This document shows positions 45,248-54,362 of a stretch of 64,000 nucleotides of DNA, one piece after another. The DNA is from an uncultured Marivita sp. GTDB lineage: Bacteria > Pseudomonadota > Alphaproteobacteria > Rhodobacterales > Rhodobacteraceae. Both the position numbers and the translations under genes were made by a program. Within the stretch, counting starts at the first letter, position 1; the number at the start of each line of letters is the position of its first letter. The notes under the pieces were generated by a model. It did not search any database, was not told where the DNA came from, and saw only the letters and a program-made list of their open reading frames with translations. Where the stretch lies: assembly GCF_947488135.1 (NCBI RefSeq), contig NZ_CANKYW010000008.1:119176-183175 (forward strand), read 5' to 3'.

Positions 45248-46014
45248 TACCGCACGCCTCTCAGCAAACCTTTGAAATACTGCCCCAGCGTCGGATGATA
45301 CCATTGCTGACCAAACCCGCTCGTTGACACCGGGTGCGGTAGCGGTTCTCCCTGTTTGAGCCCATTGAGGATTTCGACCAAAGCCGGAAGGGCCGCAGCA
45401 AGTTGCAGCAGCGGGTAAGTCACAAAGTTGTCCTGAGGCCCGGGGATTGGCCGAACGTGCTTAAGAACCGCGCCGGTGTCGACACCGGCGTCAACCAAAT
45501 GCACCGTCGCGCCAAATTCGTTTGGTCGGTCTATCCAAAGCGCCCAATAGCCACCGTGCACTCCACGGAACTCCGGAGTTATTCCTGCATGGATATTCAG
45601 CACTGGCCCATCGATGGCGCGCAGCGTGTCCGGTTTGACGACCCGTGTACCACTCAGCACCGCCGCGTCTGGCGCCAAACTGAAAAGTTGATCGCGGGTT
45701 TCGGCCGAATTGACAGAGCTGATGGCGATCATCCGATCCGCCGGGATCGGATCGGTGCGCAAACCATTGGCTTCACGTATGGATTCGAGGCGCGCTGCTG
45801 CTCGCCTACGTAGAAGCGGCAAAGCCAGTATCATGAAAAGCACCTGTCCGATTGCCGCGCCCCAGCCGAGTTTTCGAGCCCGCCCGCGCAATAACGTCCA
45901 GCGGGATTGAGGAGGTTCCACCAGAACAGCTACTGGGGGAATGCCAGCATCTTCCAAAAAATTGAAAAGGATATTTGTCGGTGGACCTGCGGATGCAAGA
46001 ACGACCAACCTCAT
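45247..46014 (-). CDS. Formyltransferase-family protein (sugar N-formyltransferase candidate)
   Basis: 255 residues. Folate-dependent formyltransferase fold. The active-site set is visible: Asn140 and His142 in LNIHAGITPEFRGVHG, and Asp179 in VDAGVDTGAVL. Not tRNA-fMet formyltransferase, since the C-terminal OB domain is missing and the gene is embedded between a deacetylase and an acetyltransferase of the EPS operon. Likely puts a formyl group on an amino sugar from 10-formyl-tetrahydrofolate. Start overlaps the preceding gene by four bases. The middle segment WGAAIGQVLFMILALPLL is oddly hydrophobic. Confidence 0.85.
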   Translation of the reverse strand: MRLVVLASAGPPTNILFNFLEDAGIPPVAVLVEPPQSRWTLLRGRARKLGWGAAIGQVLFMILALPLLRRRAAARLESIREANGLRTDPIPADRMIAISSVNSAETRDQLFSLAPDAAVLSGTRVVKPDTLRAIDGPVLNIHAGITPEFRGVHGGYWALWIDRPNEFGATVHLVDAGVDTGAVLKHVRPIPGPQDNFVTYPLLQLAAALPALVEILNGLKQGEPLPHPVSTSGFGQQWYHPTLGQYFKGLLRGVR

Positions 46015-46967
46015 GGCTTTGCTCCACTTTTGGCCATCGGGCGCGAGACCATGCCGTATTCATCCCGCAATCTGAGAAAATGCGCGATGATCCTGTCTAA
46101 TCCGACCAGGTTCGCGGGTGTATCATGGCCAAAATTGTGTGGATGCCACCAAAGATGAAATCCCGAACCCTCTTGCGCCGCCTTGGTCATTGCGCGTTCG
46201 ATCACCGAAAGATGCCGTGGATGAAACACGGCCATCCTCCCGGAACAGGGCCGCAGGAAGTGGCTGGCCGGCACGTTGTCGCTTTCAGGACGATATAGAT
46301 GGGGCCCGAGCAGACCGGTGTGGGCATCGACCAAGCGCAACAAACGGCGAGCTAGAGTTTGGTCCCGCCCCGGTGTTGGTCGGTATGCCCAAGTATCCGG
46401 AGTGCCGCGATAGCGGCTGAAGCCCTTTCGTCGAACTACCTCAAGATGCGACGCAGCAAACTGATTACGCGGGAAAACGATTGATCGCATCGTAATCCCC
46501 CGCGTAGCCGCCAATTCGCAGGCAGCGTCGAGATCCGCTGCAAAGCTTTCGATGCTCGCACCGGCCTCAAGGCAATAAAAATGAGACATCGTGTGGGTCG
46601 CGATTTCCTGCCCCGGACACGCGGCAATAGTTTCGACCAGCGAGGCACCGAAATAATACGGATCCTGGAATTCGTCGGGGCCGATCTCGTCAAGGTAGCT
46701 ATAGTTTGATAGGGCCGGATTGCTGTATTGCGGGCGCAGCTCCTCCGGCGGAAGTGCATCAAACAACTCATCGCGCGAACCGCAAAAGACCGCGCCAACC
46801 GTCGCCCAGGTCGCTTCGATGCCGTGACGTTCAAATCGCTCCAACATCAACGGTATGGCCGCTCTGCCGCCGAGAATGTTCTTCCCGTAGCTGTCACGCG
46901 TCGCATGGTCGCGCACCCCCCAAAGCAGTTCGAAATCCAGCGACAGTACGAATTCGCCTTCTTTCAT
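46011..46967 (-). CDS. Polysaccharide deacetylase (NodB-like)
   Basis: 318 residues. The catalytic start is FVLSLDFELLWG (Asp10, Glu12), followed by ERHGIEATWATVG, EIATHTMSHFYC with the metal-binding His residues, and IVFPRNQF. No signal peptide. Similar proteins occur in EPS loci, where they deacetylate N-acetyl sugars and so expose amines. Neighbouring acetyltransferase and formyltransferase genes could then remodify these amines. Four-base overlaps with both neighbours. Confidence 0.88.
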   Translation of the reverse strand: MKEGEFVLSLDFELLWGVRDHATRDSYGKNILGGRAAIPLMLERFERHGIEATWATVGAVFCGSRDELFDALPPEELRPQYSNPALSNYSYLDEIGPDEFQDPYYFGASLVETIAACPGQEIATHTMSHFYCLEAGASIESFAADLDAACELAATRGITMRSIVFPRNQFAASHLEVVRRKGFSRYRGTPDTWAYRPTPGRDQTLARRLLRLVDAHTGLLGPHLYRPESDNVPASHFLRPCSGRMAVFHPRHLSVIERAMTKAAQEGSGFHLWWHPHNFGHDTPANLVGLDRIIAHFLRLRDEYGMVSRPMAKSGAKP

Positions 46968-48124
46968 TTATGCTGCTCGATATCCGGTAGATCGAGAACT
47001 CGACACCACGCGCCCAAAACTGAGCTCGGGTCATACCGCTGCGATACCCGCGGCGCTGTTTCTGCGAGACGGGACCTGGTTTGTGGATCACTCATCACCA
47101 AATCCAATGCTGAGGCGAGCGCCTCGGCCGTGAGGTCTCGAACAAGAATGCCGTCAACATTGTCCTCGATGATTTCTTTCGGTCCGGTATCACAGTCAAA
47201 TGCAACACAGGCGCAACCGGCACTCATTGCCTCGACCAAAACGTTTGGGAAACCCTCAAACCGCGAGCTAAGGACGAAGAGATCAGCAGCAGTGTACCAA
47301 TCTGATACATTACCAAGATGCCCCGGCAGAAAAACCCTTTCAGTCAGCCCAGACTTAGCAGCAACAGATCGAATGTTGCGGCCGGATATCCCCTCTTCGA
47401 CTCGATCTGGCAAAAGGCCAAGAATAGCCAGATCCCACTCCGGGTGATCACCGGCAACAAGGGCGAAGGCTTCAATTAGAATATCAAAGCCCTTCTGATA
47501 GGGTTTGGTTCCAACTGCGAGCAAAAGTTTGCGACCCGACTTAACGTGCTCTTTTGGGCGCACGATTGGCGGCCCCGAAGGTAGACTGCTCTGAACCGCA
47601 TTGGGAATGATGGCCACATTCCGGCTACCGGTCTCGCGTTGAAGCCAATCTGAAATTGGCTGCGTTTGAGCGACCTGGCAATCCGAGAACCGGTAAACGA
47701 GACGCCGCAAGATGGTCCAGATTTGGTCTTGCTTCCGATGCCAGGGTGCATTGCGTTCCGAGACGACAACACGCGTCGGCGTACCAAAGGAAGACACAAC
47801 TGCCATAACCGACTCGTGTGGCATCATCGCCAGCATTGCGCTCACCCGATGCCGACGCAGCACTTTACGAACCTGTAGGCAGCGACGCAGGTTGATAATC
47901 AGTTTCCCAAGAAGACTGCTTCGTCCTTCGTCAAATCCGACAGTCTCGCGCTTGATTCCCGCGGGCAACGAGAAAAAATCCGTTTCGGGTGTGGAATGTG
48001 TGAGGACAACCACTTCATGGCCTAGACGGTTGAGTTCGCTCGCCAGCCAGACTGTCACCCGCTCGGCTCCGCCAGCTTTGAGAGTGCCAATGAACAGGCA
48101 AATGCTGCTGCGTATATCGGTCAA
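46964..48124 (-). CDS. Glycosyltransferase family 4
   Basis: About 386 residues if it begins at the TTG at 48124, which overlaps the stop of the preceding gene; the frame stays open to 48214 inside that gene. Starts with ICLFIGTLKAGGAERVTVWLASELNRLGHEVVVLT, the GG-AE acceptor-side loop. Donor side: KLLLAVGTKPYQKGFDILIEAFALV and FVLSSRFEGFPNVLVEAMSAGCACVAFD, including the E-x7-E pair. A retaining GT-B enzyme adding one sugar in repeat-unit assembly. Confidence 0.9.
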   Translation of the reverse strand: MTDIRSSICLFIGTLKAGGAERVTVWLASELNRLGHEVVVLTHSTPETDFFSLPAGIKRETVGFDEGRSSLLGKLIINLRRCLQVRKVLRRHRVSAMLAMMPHESVMAVVSSFGTPTRVVVSERNAPWHRKQDQIWTILRRLVYRFSDCQVAQTQPISDWLQRETGSRNVAIIPNAVQSSLPSGPPIVRPKEHVKSGRKLLLAVGTKPYQKGFDILIEAFALVAGDHPEWDLAILGLLPDRVEEGISGRNIRSVAAKSGLTERVFLPGHLGNVSDWYTAADLFVLSSRFEGFPNVLVEAMSAGCACVAFDCDTGPKEIIEDNVDGILVRDLTAEALASALDLVMSDPQTRSRLAETAPRVSQRYDPSSVLGAWCRVLDLPDIEQHK

Positions 48125-48906
48125 GTGAAATCGCCCTTGCGCAGGAATTGACGAACACTCGCTCCCACTTGACGAAGTGAAGCGATCCTGCGTTTGGCGA
48201 GGTGCATCAACCATTCACTTCGGTGAGGGAAAGAGTAACGACGAAAATGACAGATCCGAGGGCAGGCTTCGCGTCGGCTCCAAAGATACAAGTATTTCGG
48301 ATACCGGATATTGTACTCGGGCGGGAGTGTGGCGAGACGTAGATCCGAATGCCAAAGCAGTTCGCGCAATGTGACTTGATCCTTGCGAAAGCCAGCAGCC
48401 TTGTAAGACTCCGACCAAGCTTCCAGCAACGCCAAAGTCTTTGCATTCTTCCGCACCGCGATAACACCGGTGTTGAACTGCGGAAAGGCGTCCGGCAGCT
48501 GTTTGGTCCAGACAGCGCGTGTCGCGCCCCGGTTCCGGGCATGTGCGTGCGCCATGGCAATGTCGAACTGATCAAGCACTTTGAACAGGTCGCTCACATC
48601 TTCCAACACGCGGATATCGGCATCGAGAAACAGCGTTCGATCGAACGGGGACCGCATGAGGCAGTCAACTTTCGAACGATGGTGGACTGTTTCAAGCGTG
48701 ATCACCCGGTCGAACACATCGCTTACCGTGATCCCGAGCCGCGGCGCGTCGGTGAACAGAGCTATGGCAACATTGGGCATGTGACGCTTGACCGACAGAG
48801 CGGCCGCTTCCGCGCAGGCGATGAAGCGTGCGCCCGTGGCAACAAAGACGACTCCTGTCGTCGATTGGGTCTGCCCTGTTTCGTCCGGATGTGCGGAAGT
48901 CATCAA
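48121..48906 (-). CDS. Glycosyltransferase, GT-A nucleotide-sugar type
   Basis: 261 residues. Rossmann-like start GVVFVATGARFIACAEAAALSV, then RTLFLDADIRVLEDVSDLF with the DxD metal site and FPQFNTGVIAVRKNAKTLALLEAW, a pattern of GT8-like or related nucleotide-diphospho-sugar transferases. C-terminus HFRRYSFPHRSEWLMHLA is basic and may bind the membrane. Part of the same operon; overlaps on both sides by four bases. Confidence 0.8.
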   Translation of the reverse strand: MMTSAHPDETGQTQSTTGVVFVATGARFIACAEAAALSVKRHMPNVAIALFTDAPRLGITVSDVFDRVITLETVHHRSKVDCLMRSPFDRTLFLDADIRVLEDVSDLFKVLDQFDIAMAHAHARNRGATRAVWTKQLPDAFPQFNTGVIAVRKNAKTLALLEAWSESYKAAGFRKDQVTLRELLWHSDLRLATLPPEYNIRYPKYLYLWSRREACPRICHFRRYSFPHRSEWLMHLAKRRIASLRQVGASVRQFLRKGDFT

Positions 48907-49637
48907 GATGCCGCTTCAATCAACTGGCGATGAATTCGATCCGAATCCAGACCGTCGCGCACACGAACGATGACACGCGCCAATTTGTAATCAGCGGACG
49001 GTTTCGCTTGAGCCCGCCGCATCGCCGGTTTGCGGCAATCCACCAACTCGCGCCCCACATGGGATGACAAACGCTGCATGCCCACATCCGATGTCATAAA
49101 TGCCGCGTAGTCGAGTAACAGCATATCTGGGTGCTCACGTTTAAGGTCCAGCAATTTCCGATTGTAGACGCACCAGGCCCGGAGGGCATCGGGCAGAAAG
49201 GTCGGATCACGGCTGATCCACCGCCGGCCTGCCCGACGCAGGTAGTGTCCGAAAACCTCGACCGGGTCTCGGAAAACGCCGACCAAGATCGGTGCGTCGA
49301 GGACCTCACACCAAAAGTCGAAAGTCAGTAATGTCCGCGGGTCTTTGAAACCCCAAAGTGATTTCCCAAGAGCCTCAACGAGGGTCCGTGCTTCGTCAAC
49401 GTGATCACCTGTTGCAGCACCCGGCGCAAGAGGGCCGATCAACCGCAGGCTTTCGACACCTGTGTCACCGAGCAGGTCCATATTGAGGTCACGGGTCTCA
49501 GCCCGCTCCATTTTGTTGCCGTCGTCATACCCGCCCGCCACCTCCGCGCCAATCATCGCAATACCGCTGCGGTGAAGCGTATCGGCAATCAGGGTGGTGC
49601 CGGATTTGTGCATGCCTAGGACGACAACTACGGACAT
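48903..49637 (-). CDS. Sulfotransferase
   Basis: 244 residues. P-loop-like PAPS-binding motif VLGMHKSGTTLIADTL (residues 7-15 hold the phosphosulfate loop) and the 3'-phosphate motif VFRDPVEVFGHYLR near residue 135. Transfers sulfate from PAPS, here probably to a sugar of the exopolysaccharide, a common modification in marine organisms. First gene of the long, overlapping minus-strand run that ends with asnB at 37963. Confidence 0.85.
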   Translation of the reverse strand: MSVVVVLGMHKSGTTLIADTLHRSGIAMIGAEVAGGYDDGNKMERAETRDLNMDLLGDTGVESLRLIGPLAPGAATGDHVDEARTLVEALGKSLWGFKDPRTLLTFDFWCEVLDAPILVGVFRDPVEVFGHYLRRAGRRWISRDPTFLPDALRAWCVYNRKLLDLKREHPDMLLLDYAAFMTSDVGMQRLSSHVGRELVDCRKPAMRRAQAKPSADYKLARVIVRVRDGLDSDRIHRQLIEAAS

Positions 49638-49848
49638 CGGCGCTTACACCAAAAACTGTTTGGTATGGAAAATTTCAATTTTAAATATCGCTGTTTCGTC
49701 ATGGGATATAGGTGTCGTTTTCTCTACGAGCGACGCGTGGGCTTCACGCCACGTTGGTCGAGCAATTCCCACAAAAGAGAATGCGGTTTGGCCCAAGATT
49801 TCTTAATTCGCCGATACAATCGCCGTTTACTAGTTATGAGGCTTGGCT

Positions 49849-51660
49849 CTAGGCCTCTGCAATTCGCTGGAATGTTGAGTTGCTTTCTATTAGCGCCGCC
49901 CATGTATCGCAACCGACCACGCGACCTCCCTCTACGACGACAATACGATCGCAGCGCTGCACAGTACTGAGGCGATGCGCGATCATCACTACGGTTTTTT
50001 CTTCGGGCAACGCGTCAATGGCGGCGATTGCCTCGCGTTCGGTCAAGTTATCCAGTGCGCTTGTGGCCTCGTCAAAAACTATGAGGTCAGCATTATGGTA
50101 CAATGCACGGGCTATTCCGATACGCTGACGCTGTCCCCCGGAAAGCCGGACACCTCGCTCACCGATTGCCGTGTCGTAACCATCCGGCAACTCATCGCGT
50201 ATAAATTGATCAAGCTGGGCGATCCGAGCCGCTACCTGCACGCGTTCCTTGCTAATCTGTCGGGGGTGAATACCGAGCGCGATATTCTCTGAAACGCTCG
50301 CATCCGTCAGGAAGATGTCCTGCGGAACGTAGCCAACGCTTTGCTGCCAAGCCCGGACATTTGTTTTTGAGATAGGAACCCCGTCAACAATCAGGCGTCC
50401 TTCTGTCGGCGACAGCAACCCCAGCATAAGGTCCGCCAAAGTTGTCTTGCCTGCTCCGGTTCCACCGACAATTCCGATTTTTTCGCCCGCACGAATTTCC
50501 AACGAAATGTTGCGAACTCCGGCATGGGAAGAATTGGGGTAGTGATAGGCAACGTCCTCAAGCACCAATCGATCGCGCAGGCCCAAGCCTTCCGGTATGG
50601 TTTCCGGCAGCGCATCCCCAACGGTTCGTGTAAACAGATCCTCATGGATGATTTCGACAGCCCTCGTTCCCGCTTGAAGACTGGCAAGCGACTGGTAAAG
50701 CTTGGAAAATTCTGGCATCAGCCTTTGCCCTGCAAAAGCAAACAGCCCAAGAGTCGGCAGTATGTTCGCCAAGACCGCACCTGAGGCAAGGCCCTCAGCA
50801 TCCATCATCAGAAGGCAAATCAGTATGATGCCACCAAAAACCAAAGGTTGCAGCACGAATTGCGGTACCTGGGATATCACCTGAATCCTGACGAGCGTGC
50901 GCGCCATCCTCTGCGACGGCGCGCTGTAGCGCGCCACATAAGCGCTCTCCCGTCCCAAGATCTTAATGCCCTTGATACCGCCCAATGCCTCGTTTGCGAC
51001 CCGGAAACGCTCACTGTTGGCATCTGCTCGATGACGGCCAAGTTGCTTCAATACACGCCGATTTAGCGCATAGATCCCGCCGTATATACCGCCGAGTAAA
51101 CAGAACGCGACAATCGCTATCAGCGGTTCCACAAAAAGAAGTAGGCCCAAGATAGCGAGAGTAGTCAGTGAGGAGGCGACGAGTTCTGCCGCAGGCCTGA
51201 AGAATTGAGCTATTACCTGTTGAGTTTCTGCTAGGATCCGCGTGCTCATCTCCCCCGAATGGCGATTCAGGTAGAATTCGTAGGGTTGTCTTAGATAACC
51301 TGCGATTAGCTTCCGACTGATGGAGTGTATACGCATGGTCGAAAATCGCGCGATAGTCCACGTCTTTAGAATCTGGATGCTGCTTGTGAGCATGATTATT
51401 CCAAGAGAGGCCAGTCCCAACCCGACCAAAAAGGCATAGTCGCTCTGAAATCCAAAATTTTCGTAAGCCCAAGACAGTGCCGGCACTGTATCAATGCGCC
51501 GAGGATCGGAAAGCACAGATAGGAACGGCAAGACCGAACCCACCATAAGCGCAGAGGAGAACGCGCCGAGGATCACAACCGCTAGCACGATCCAGGCATT
51601 TCTCCGTTCACGTGCATCCAGCAGTTCCCAAGCTTTTCCCCACGTCTGGCGATCGATCAT
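49849..51660 (-). CDS. MsbA-like ABC exporter (fused permease and ATPase)
   Basis: 603 residues. Six membrane helices in the first 330 residues, with the domain-swapped layout of type IV exporters. The ATPase part carries Walker A GGTGAGKTTLADLMLG, the signature LSGGQRQRIGIARAL, Walker B LIVFDEATSALD and the H-loop MIAHRLSTV. In this position it most likely moves a lipid-linked glycan or lipid from the inner to the outer leaflet. No separate Wzx flippase is recognised in the window, so this protein may take over the flipping step. It lies 211 bases upstream of the sulfotransferase operon. Confidence 0.92.
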   Translation of the reverse strand: MIDRQTWGKAWELLDARERRNAWIVLAVVILGAFSSALMVGSVLPFLSVLSDPRRIDTVPALSWAYENFGFQSDYAFLVGLGLASLGIIMLTSSIQILKTWTIARFSTMRIHSISRKLIAGYLRQPYEFYLNRHSGEMSTRILAETQQVIAQFFRPAAELVASSLTTLAILGLLLFVEPLIAIVAFCLLGGIYGGIYALNRRVLKQLGRHRADANSERFRVANEALGGIKGIKILGRESAYVARYSAPSQRMARTLVRIQVISQVPQFVLQPLVFGGIILICLLMMDAEGLASGAVLANILPTLGLFAFAGQRLMPEFSKLYQSLASLQAGTRAVEIIHEDLFTRTVGDALPETIPEGLGLRDRLVLEDVAYHYPNSSHAGVRNISLEIRAGEKIGIVGGTGAGKTTLADLMLGLLSPTEGRLIVDGVPISKTNVRAWQQSVGYVPQDIFLTDASVSENIALGIHPRQISKERVQVAARIAQLDQFIRDELPDGYDTAIGERGVRLSGGQRQRIGIARALYHNADLIVFDEATSALDNLTEREAIAAIDALPEEKTVVMIAHRLSTVQRCDRIVVVEGGRVVGCDTWAALIESNSTFQRIAEA

Positions 51661-51675
51661 TCTAGTTCCCGTTTT

Positions 51676-52464
51676 TCAATTGTGAGAGTCGCTTAATTTT
51701 AGTACGAGACGCCCTATCCATTCCCGAATTGCCATATTGGTCAGTCTTAGATTGCGTTGAAAATTCCATCCAAGGCCACTGGACCAGCTTCGAGTTTGGA
51801 AATCCACAGGGAACGGTATGATCTCCTGCCAGCCTGCAGCTTTAAAACTCATCATGGCGCGTGGCATATGGAAAGCACTGGTCACCAGGACCCATTGTTC
51901 GCCTTCCTCGGGTTTTGCTTGGGCATAGCTCAACCTGGCATTCTCGGTTGTGTTCCTCGACCGACTTTCAAACAACGTTCGGTGCGACGCAATTCCCTGT
52001 GACTGAAAAATTTGCTCCGCAATTGCAGCTTCGGTTACCTCGCTTCGGCTCAGGTCACGTAGGCGGCCACTGCCACCGGAAAAAAGCAATTGCGCGTCCG
52101 GGAATTTCCGAGCGAGCGCGAACGCGGCAAGGTATCTGTCGCCACCCTCTCCAATCTGTGGTTGTCCAGAGTGCAAACTGGCCGGAACATCCTCCCCACC
52201 GCCGAGTACAATAATACCGTCTACTTCCTGAAGCTCCATCTGAACGGGGAATTCCGTTTCAAGAGGACGCATAAGGATATCTCCGATTGGGAATGCACCT
52301 ATTCCCAGAAACGTAAGGAACATAGTCGCAGCGCCAAAATCAACCAATTTTGACCAATGCCGTCGGTTGGCCCAAAACGTAATGCCCGCCAAAATGAGTA
52401 GCCAAGTTTCAAGTTTCAGTGCAGGCGTTATTAGCTTTGAAATGATGAAAAATGCGTTTTCCAA
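51676..52464 (-). CDS. DUF218/YdcF-ElyC-like membrane protein
   Basis: 262 residues. Two N-terminal membrane helices (LETWLLILAGITFWA; AATMFLTFLGIGAFPIGDIL), then a full DUF218 domain: DGIIVLGGGEDVPAS, LLFSGGSGRL, ESRSRNTTENARLSYAQA and VLVTSAFHMPRAMMSFKAAGW. ElyC-type relatives influence use of undecaprenyl phosphate, the carrier for peptidoglycan and polysaccharides. That fits its place inside the EPS region, 15 bases before the ABC exporter gene. Confidence 0.9.
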   Translation of the reverse strand: MENAFFIISKLITPALKLETWLLILAGITFWANRRHWSKLVDFGAATMFLTFLGIGAFPIGDILMRPLETEFPVQMELQEVDGIIVLGGGEDVPASLHSGQPQIGEGGDRYLAAFALARKFPDAQLLFSGGSGRLRDLSRSEVTEAAIAEQIFQSQGIASHRTLFESRSRNTTENARLSYAQAKPEEGEQWVLVTSAFHMPRAMMSFKAAGWQEIIPFPVDFQTRSWSSGLGWNFQRNLRLTNMAIREWIGRLVLKLSDSHN

Positions 52465-52583
52465 TTATCAGCCGGAAATAATTATTCTTCAGTGATTGAT
52501 ATATTCTAAGTAGATATTGAAGTTTACTACTATTTTGCCCGAGCGCTACTTGATAGTCCTTGACTAGGTGTTCAGTCCCGGCG

Positions 52584-53711
52584 TCATGCCGCCAATCGCT
52601 TCACAGGTACCAACTCGCCGATAACGTCGCGGTAAGCGTCCACCACGATATTCTGCCCGAATTCTTGTTCCATTTTTGCGCGCCCCGCACACCCCAGAGC
52701 GGCGCGTTTCTCGTGCGGCAACGCAAGGAAAACTTCGCAGGCCGAGGCAAGGCTCTCGCCGCTGCGAACTTTGCATAGGAAACCCGTTTTTCCATCATCC
52801 ACGACCGCGCGGCAGCCGGGAACATCGGTTGCAATGAGAGGGCGCGCCATCGCCGCCGCTTCGATGAGTGTTCGTGGTGCACCTTCACGGTAAGACGGCA
52901 GAACGACACACTGTGCGGCCTCGATAAAGGGGCGGACATCCTCCACGGTCCCGAGATATTCGATGACGCCCTCTTGTTCCCAGCCGGATACGACGTGCCG
53001 GCTGATGGCCGTGCGGTTCTCTGCTTCGGTCGCACCAAGGAGCTGGAAGCGAACGTCAGGGTGCCGCTTCTTCACGAGACGCGCCGCTTCGACGTACTCC
53101 AACACCCCTTTGTCCCGCAAAAGCCTGGCGATCATCAGAAATTCCGGCGCTTCGCTTTGAGACGGATAGGCAACCGATGCAAAGCGGTCCAGATCAATGC
53201 CGGACCCCGGGAGACACCGCGCTTGGCCCTCTGTTACAAGGCCGCGTTCTAGAAATAACGCCTTGTCATCTTCATTCTGGAAGAACACAACCGGCAGATT
53301 TCGGAATGCACCCTTGTAGAGCGTCACGGCAACCCGCTCCAGCAAACCTCCCGACAGGAAAGCGGTGCCCAAACCTGTGACGTTCGGGATAAACGGGATC
53401 TTCGCGGCCTTTGCGACGAGTGCCCCGAAAAGGTTGTTCTTTATGGTAAAGCTCAAGATCACGTCTGGCCGGATTAGCCGGAAATGATGGCGAAGGCGCA
53501 GTACCAACTTTGCGTCCTGAAGCGGGTTGAGTCCCTTCACATCCATCTCGAGATGTCGGACGGTACATCCCAAGGCCGTGAGTTTCGGAACAGAATCGTC
53601 CTTCGGCGCGAGGATCGTGATTTTGTGGCCATCGGCGAGCAGCGCCTCCACAAGTGGTCTCCGAAAATTCCAAATGTTCCACGCCGCGTTCACTGAGATG
53701 AGGATCTTCAT
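52584..53711 (-). CDS. Glycosyltransferase family 4 (PglA/WbpU-like)
   Basis: 375 residues. The start MKILISVNAAWNIWNFRRPL and VTGLGTAFLSGG are typical of transferases adding GalNAc or related sugars to lipid-linked intermediates (PglA, WbpU, WlbH types). Donor side: FLMIARLLRDKGVLEYVEAA, VVLPSYREGAPRTLIEAAAMARPLIATDVPGCR. Acts on the cytoplasmic membrane face, probably early in repeat-unit assembly. Separate from the long operon by 119 bases. Confidence 0.9.
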   Translation of the reverse strand: MKILISVNAAWNIWNFRRPLVEALLADGHKITILAPKDDSVPKLTALGCTVRHLEMDVKGLNPLQDAKLVLRLRHHFRLIRPDVILSFTIKNNLFGALVAKAAKIPFIPNVTGLGTAFLSGGLLERVAVTLYKGAFRNLPVVFFQNEDDKALFLERGLVTEGQARCLPGSGIDLDRFASVAYPSQSEAPEFLMIARLLRDKGVLEYVEAARLVKKRHPDVRFQLLGATEAENRTAISRHVVSGWEQEGVIEYLGTVEDVRPFIEAAQCVVLPSYREGAPRTLIEAAAMARPLIATDVPGCRAVVDDGKTGFLCKVRSGESLASACEVFLALPHEKRAALGCAGRAKMEQEFGQNIVVDAYRDVIGELVPVKRLAA

Positions 53712-53781
53712 GCGGGCGATTTCTGACGGGTGAAATGGGGCAGACCGTGCTTGATCGCGAAGGACATTGATTGTTGTTGGC

Positions 53782-54165
53782 TCATTCGCGAGACTTCGCT
53801 CTGACAGGTGCTGGCCCCATATCCGCTCCCAGCTTCAAGTCCTCTTGGAGACTTTCAATCTCGGCTTTCAGCGCATCATACTCTTTCAGCTTTCGCTGAA
53901 GGAACTGGCTGGTGAGCGCGGTCTTCTCCGCAACCCCTTTCGGCGTCAGGATATAGGCGTAGCGCAGCTTTTTGTTCGAAGCACGTAAGTTGCTGATTTT
54001 CAGCTGCCCTTTTTCGATCAACGCATTGAGACAGAAATTGACCGCGCCCAGGCTTATTCCGAGTTCACGCGACAAAGCGCGCTGGCTCATCTGAGGATTG
54101 TCCTCAAGCAGACGCAAGATGCGGAAGCGCACATCCTCCCGCAGTTTATCTCTCTGAGACGCCAT
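53782..54165 (-). CDS. EPS-associated MarR-family transcriptional regulator
   Basis: 127 residues. The helix-turn-helix lies at about 25-60 (MSQRALSRELGISLGAVNF, ALIEKGQLKI), followed by RYAYILTPKGVAEKTALTSQFLQRKLKEYDAL and a coiled-coil C-terminus. This matches the small MarR-like regulators that occur with exopolysaccharide loci. Expected to control parts of the cluster; no target is shown by the sequence. A palindrome GACAATTGTC lies about 150 bases upstream of its start. Confidence 0.88.
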   Translation of the reverse strand: MASQRDKLREDVRFRILRLLEDNPQMSQRALSRELGISLGAVNFCLNALIEKGQLKISNLRASNKKLRYAYILTPKGVAEKTALTSQFLQRKLKEYDALKAEIESLQEDLKLGADMGPAPVRAKSRE

Positions 54166-54362
54166 CGACTAAGACGCGTGTCAAACCACGGCTACCGCAG
54201 CGAGGCTCGCGGCGATGCCAGCTCGAAGTAAGGAGTCCAAGTCACTCAAACTGCCACGGACATCTGAGTTCATACTTGAACAAAGAACACAATTCCTCAC
54301 GAAATTCCAGACAATTGTCCTGAACGGCGATCGCCAGAAAGAAACAATCAGTTTCGCGCTCG

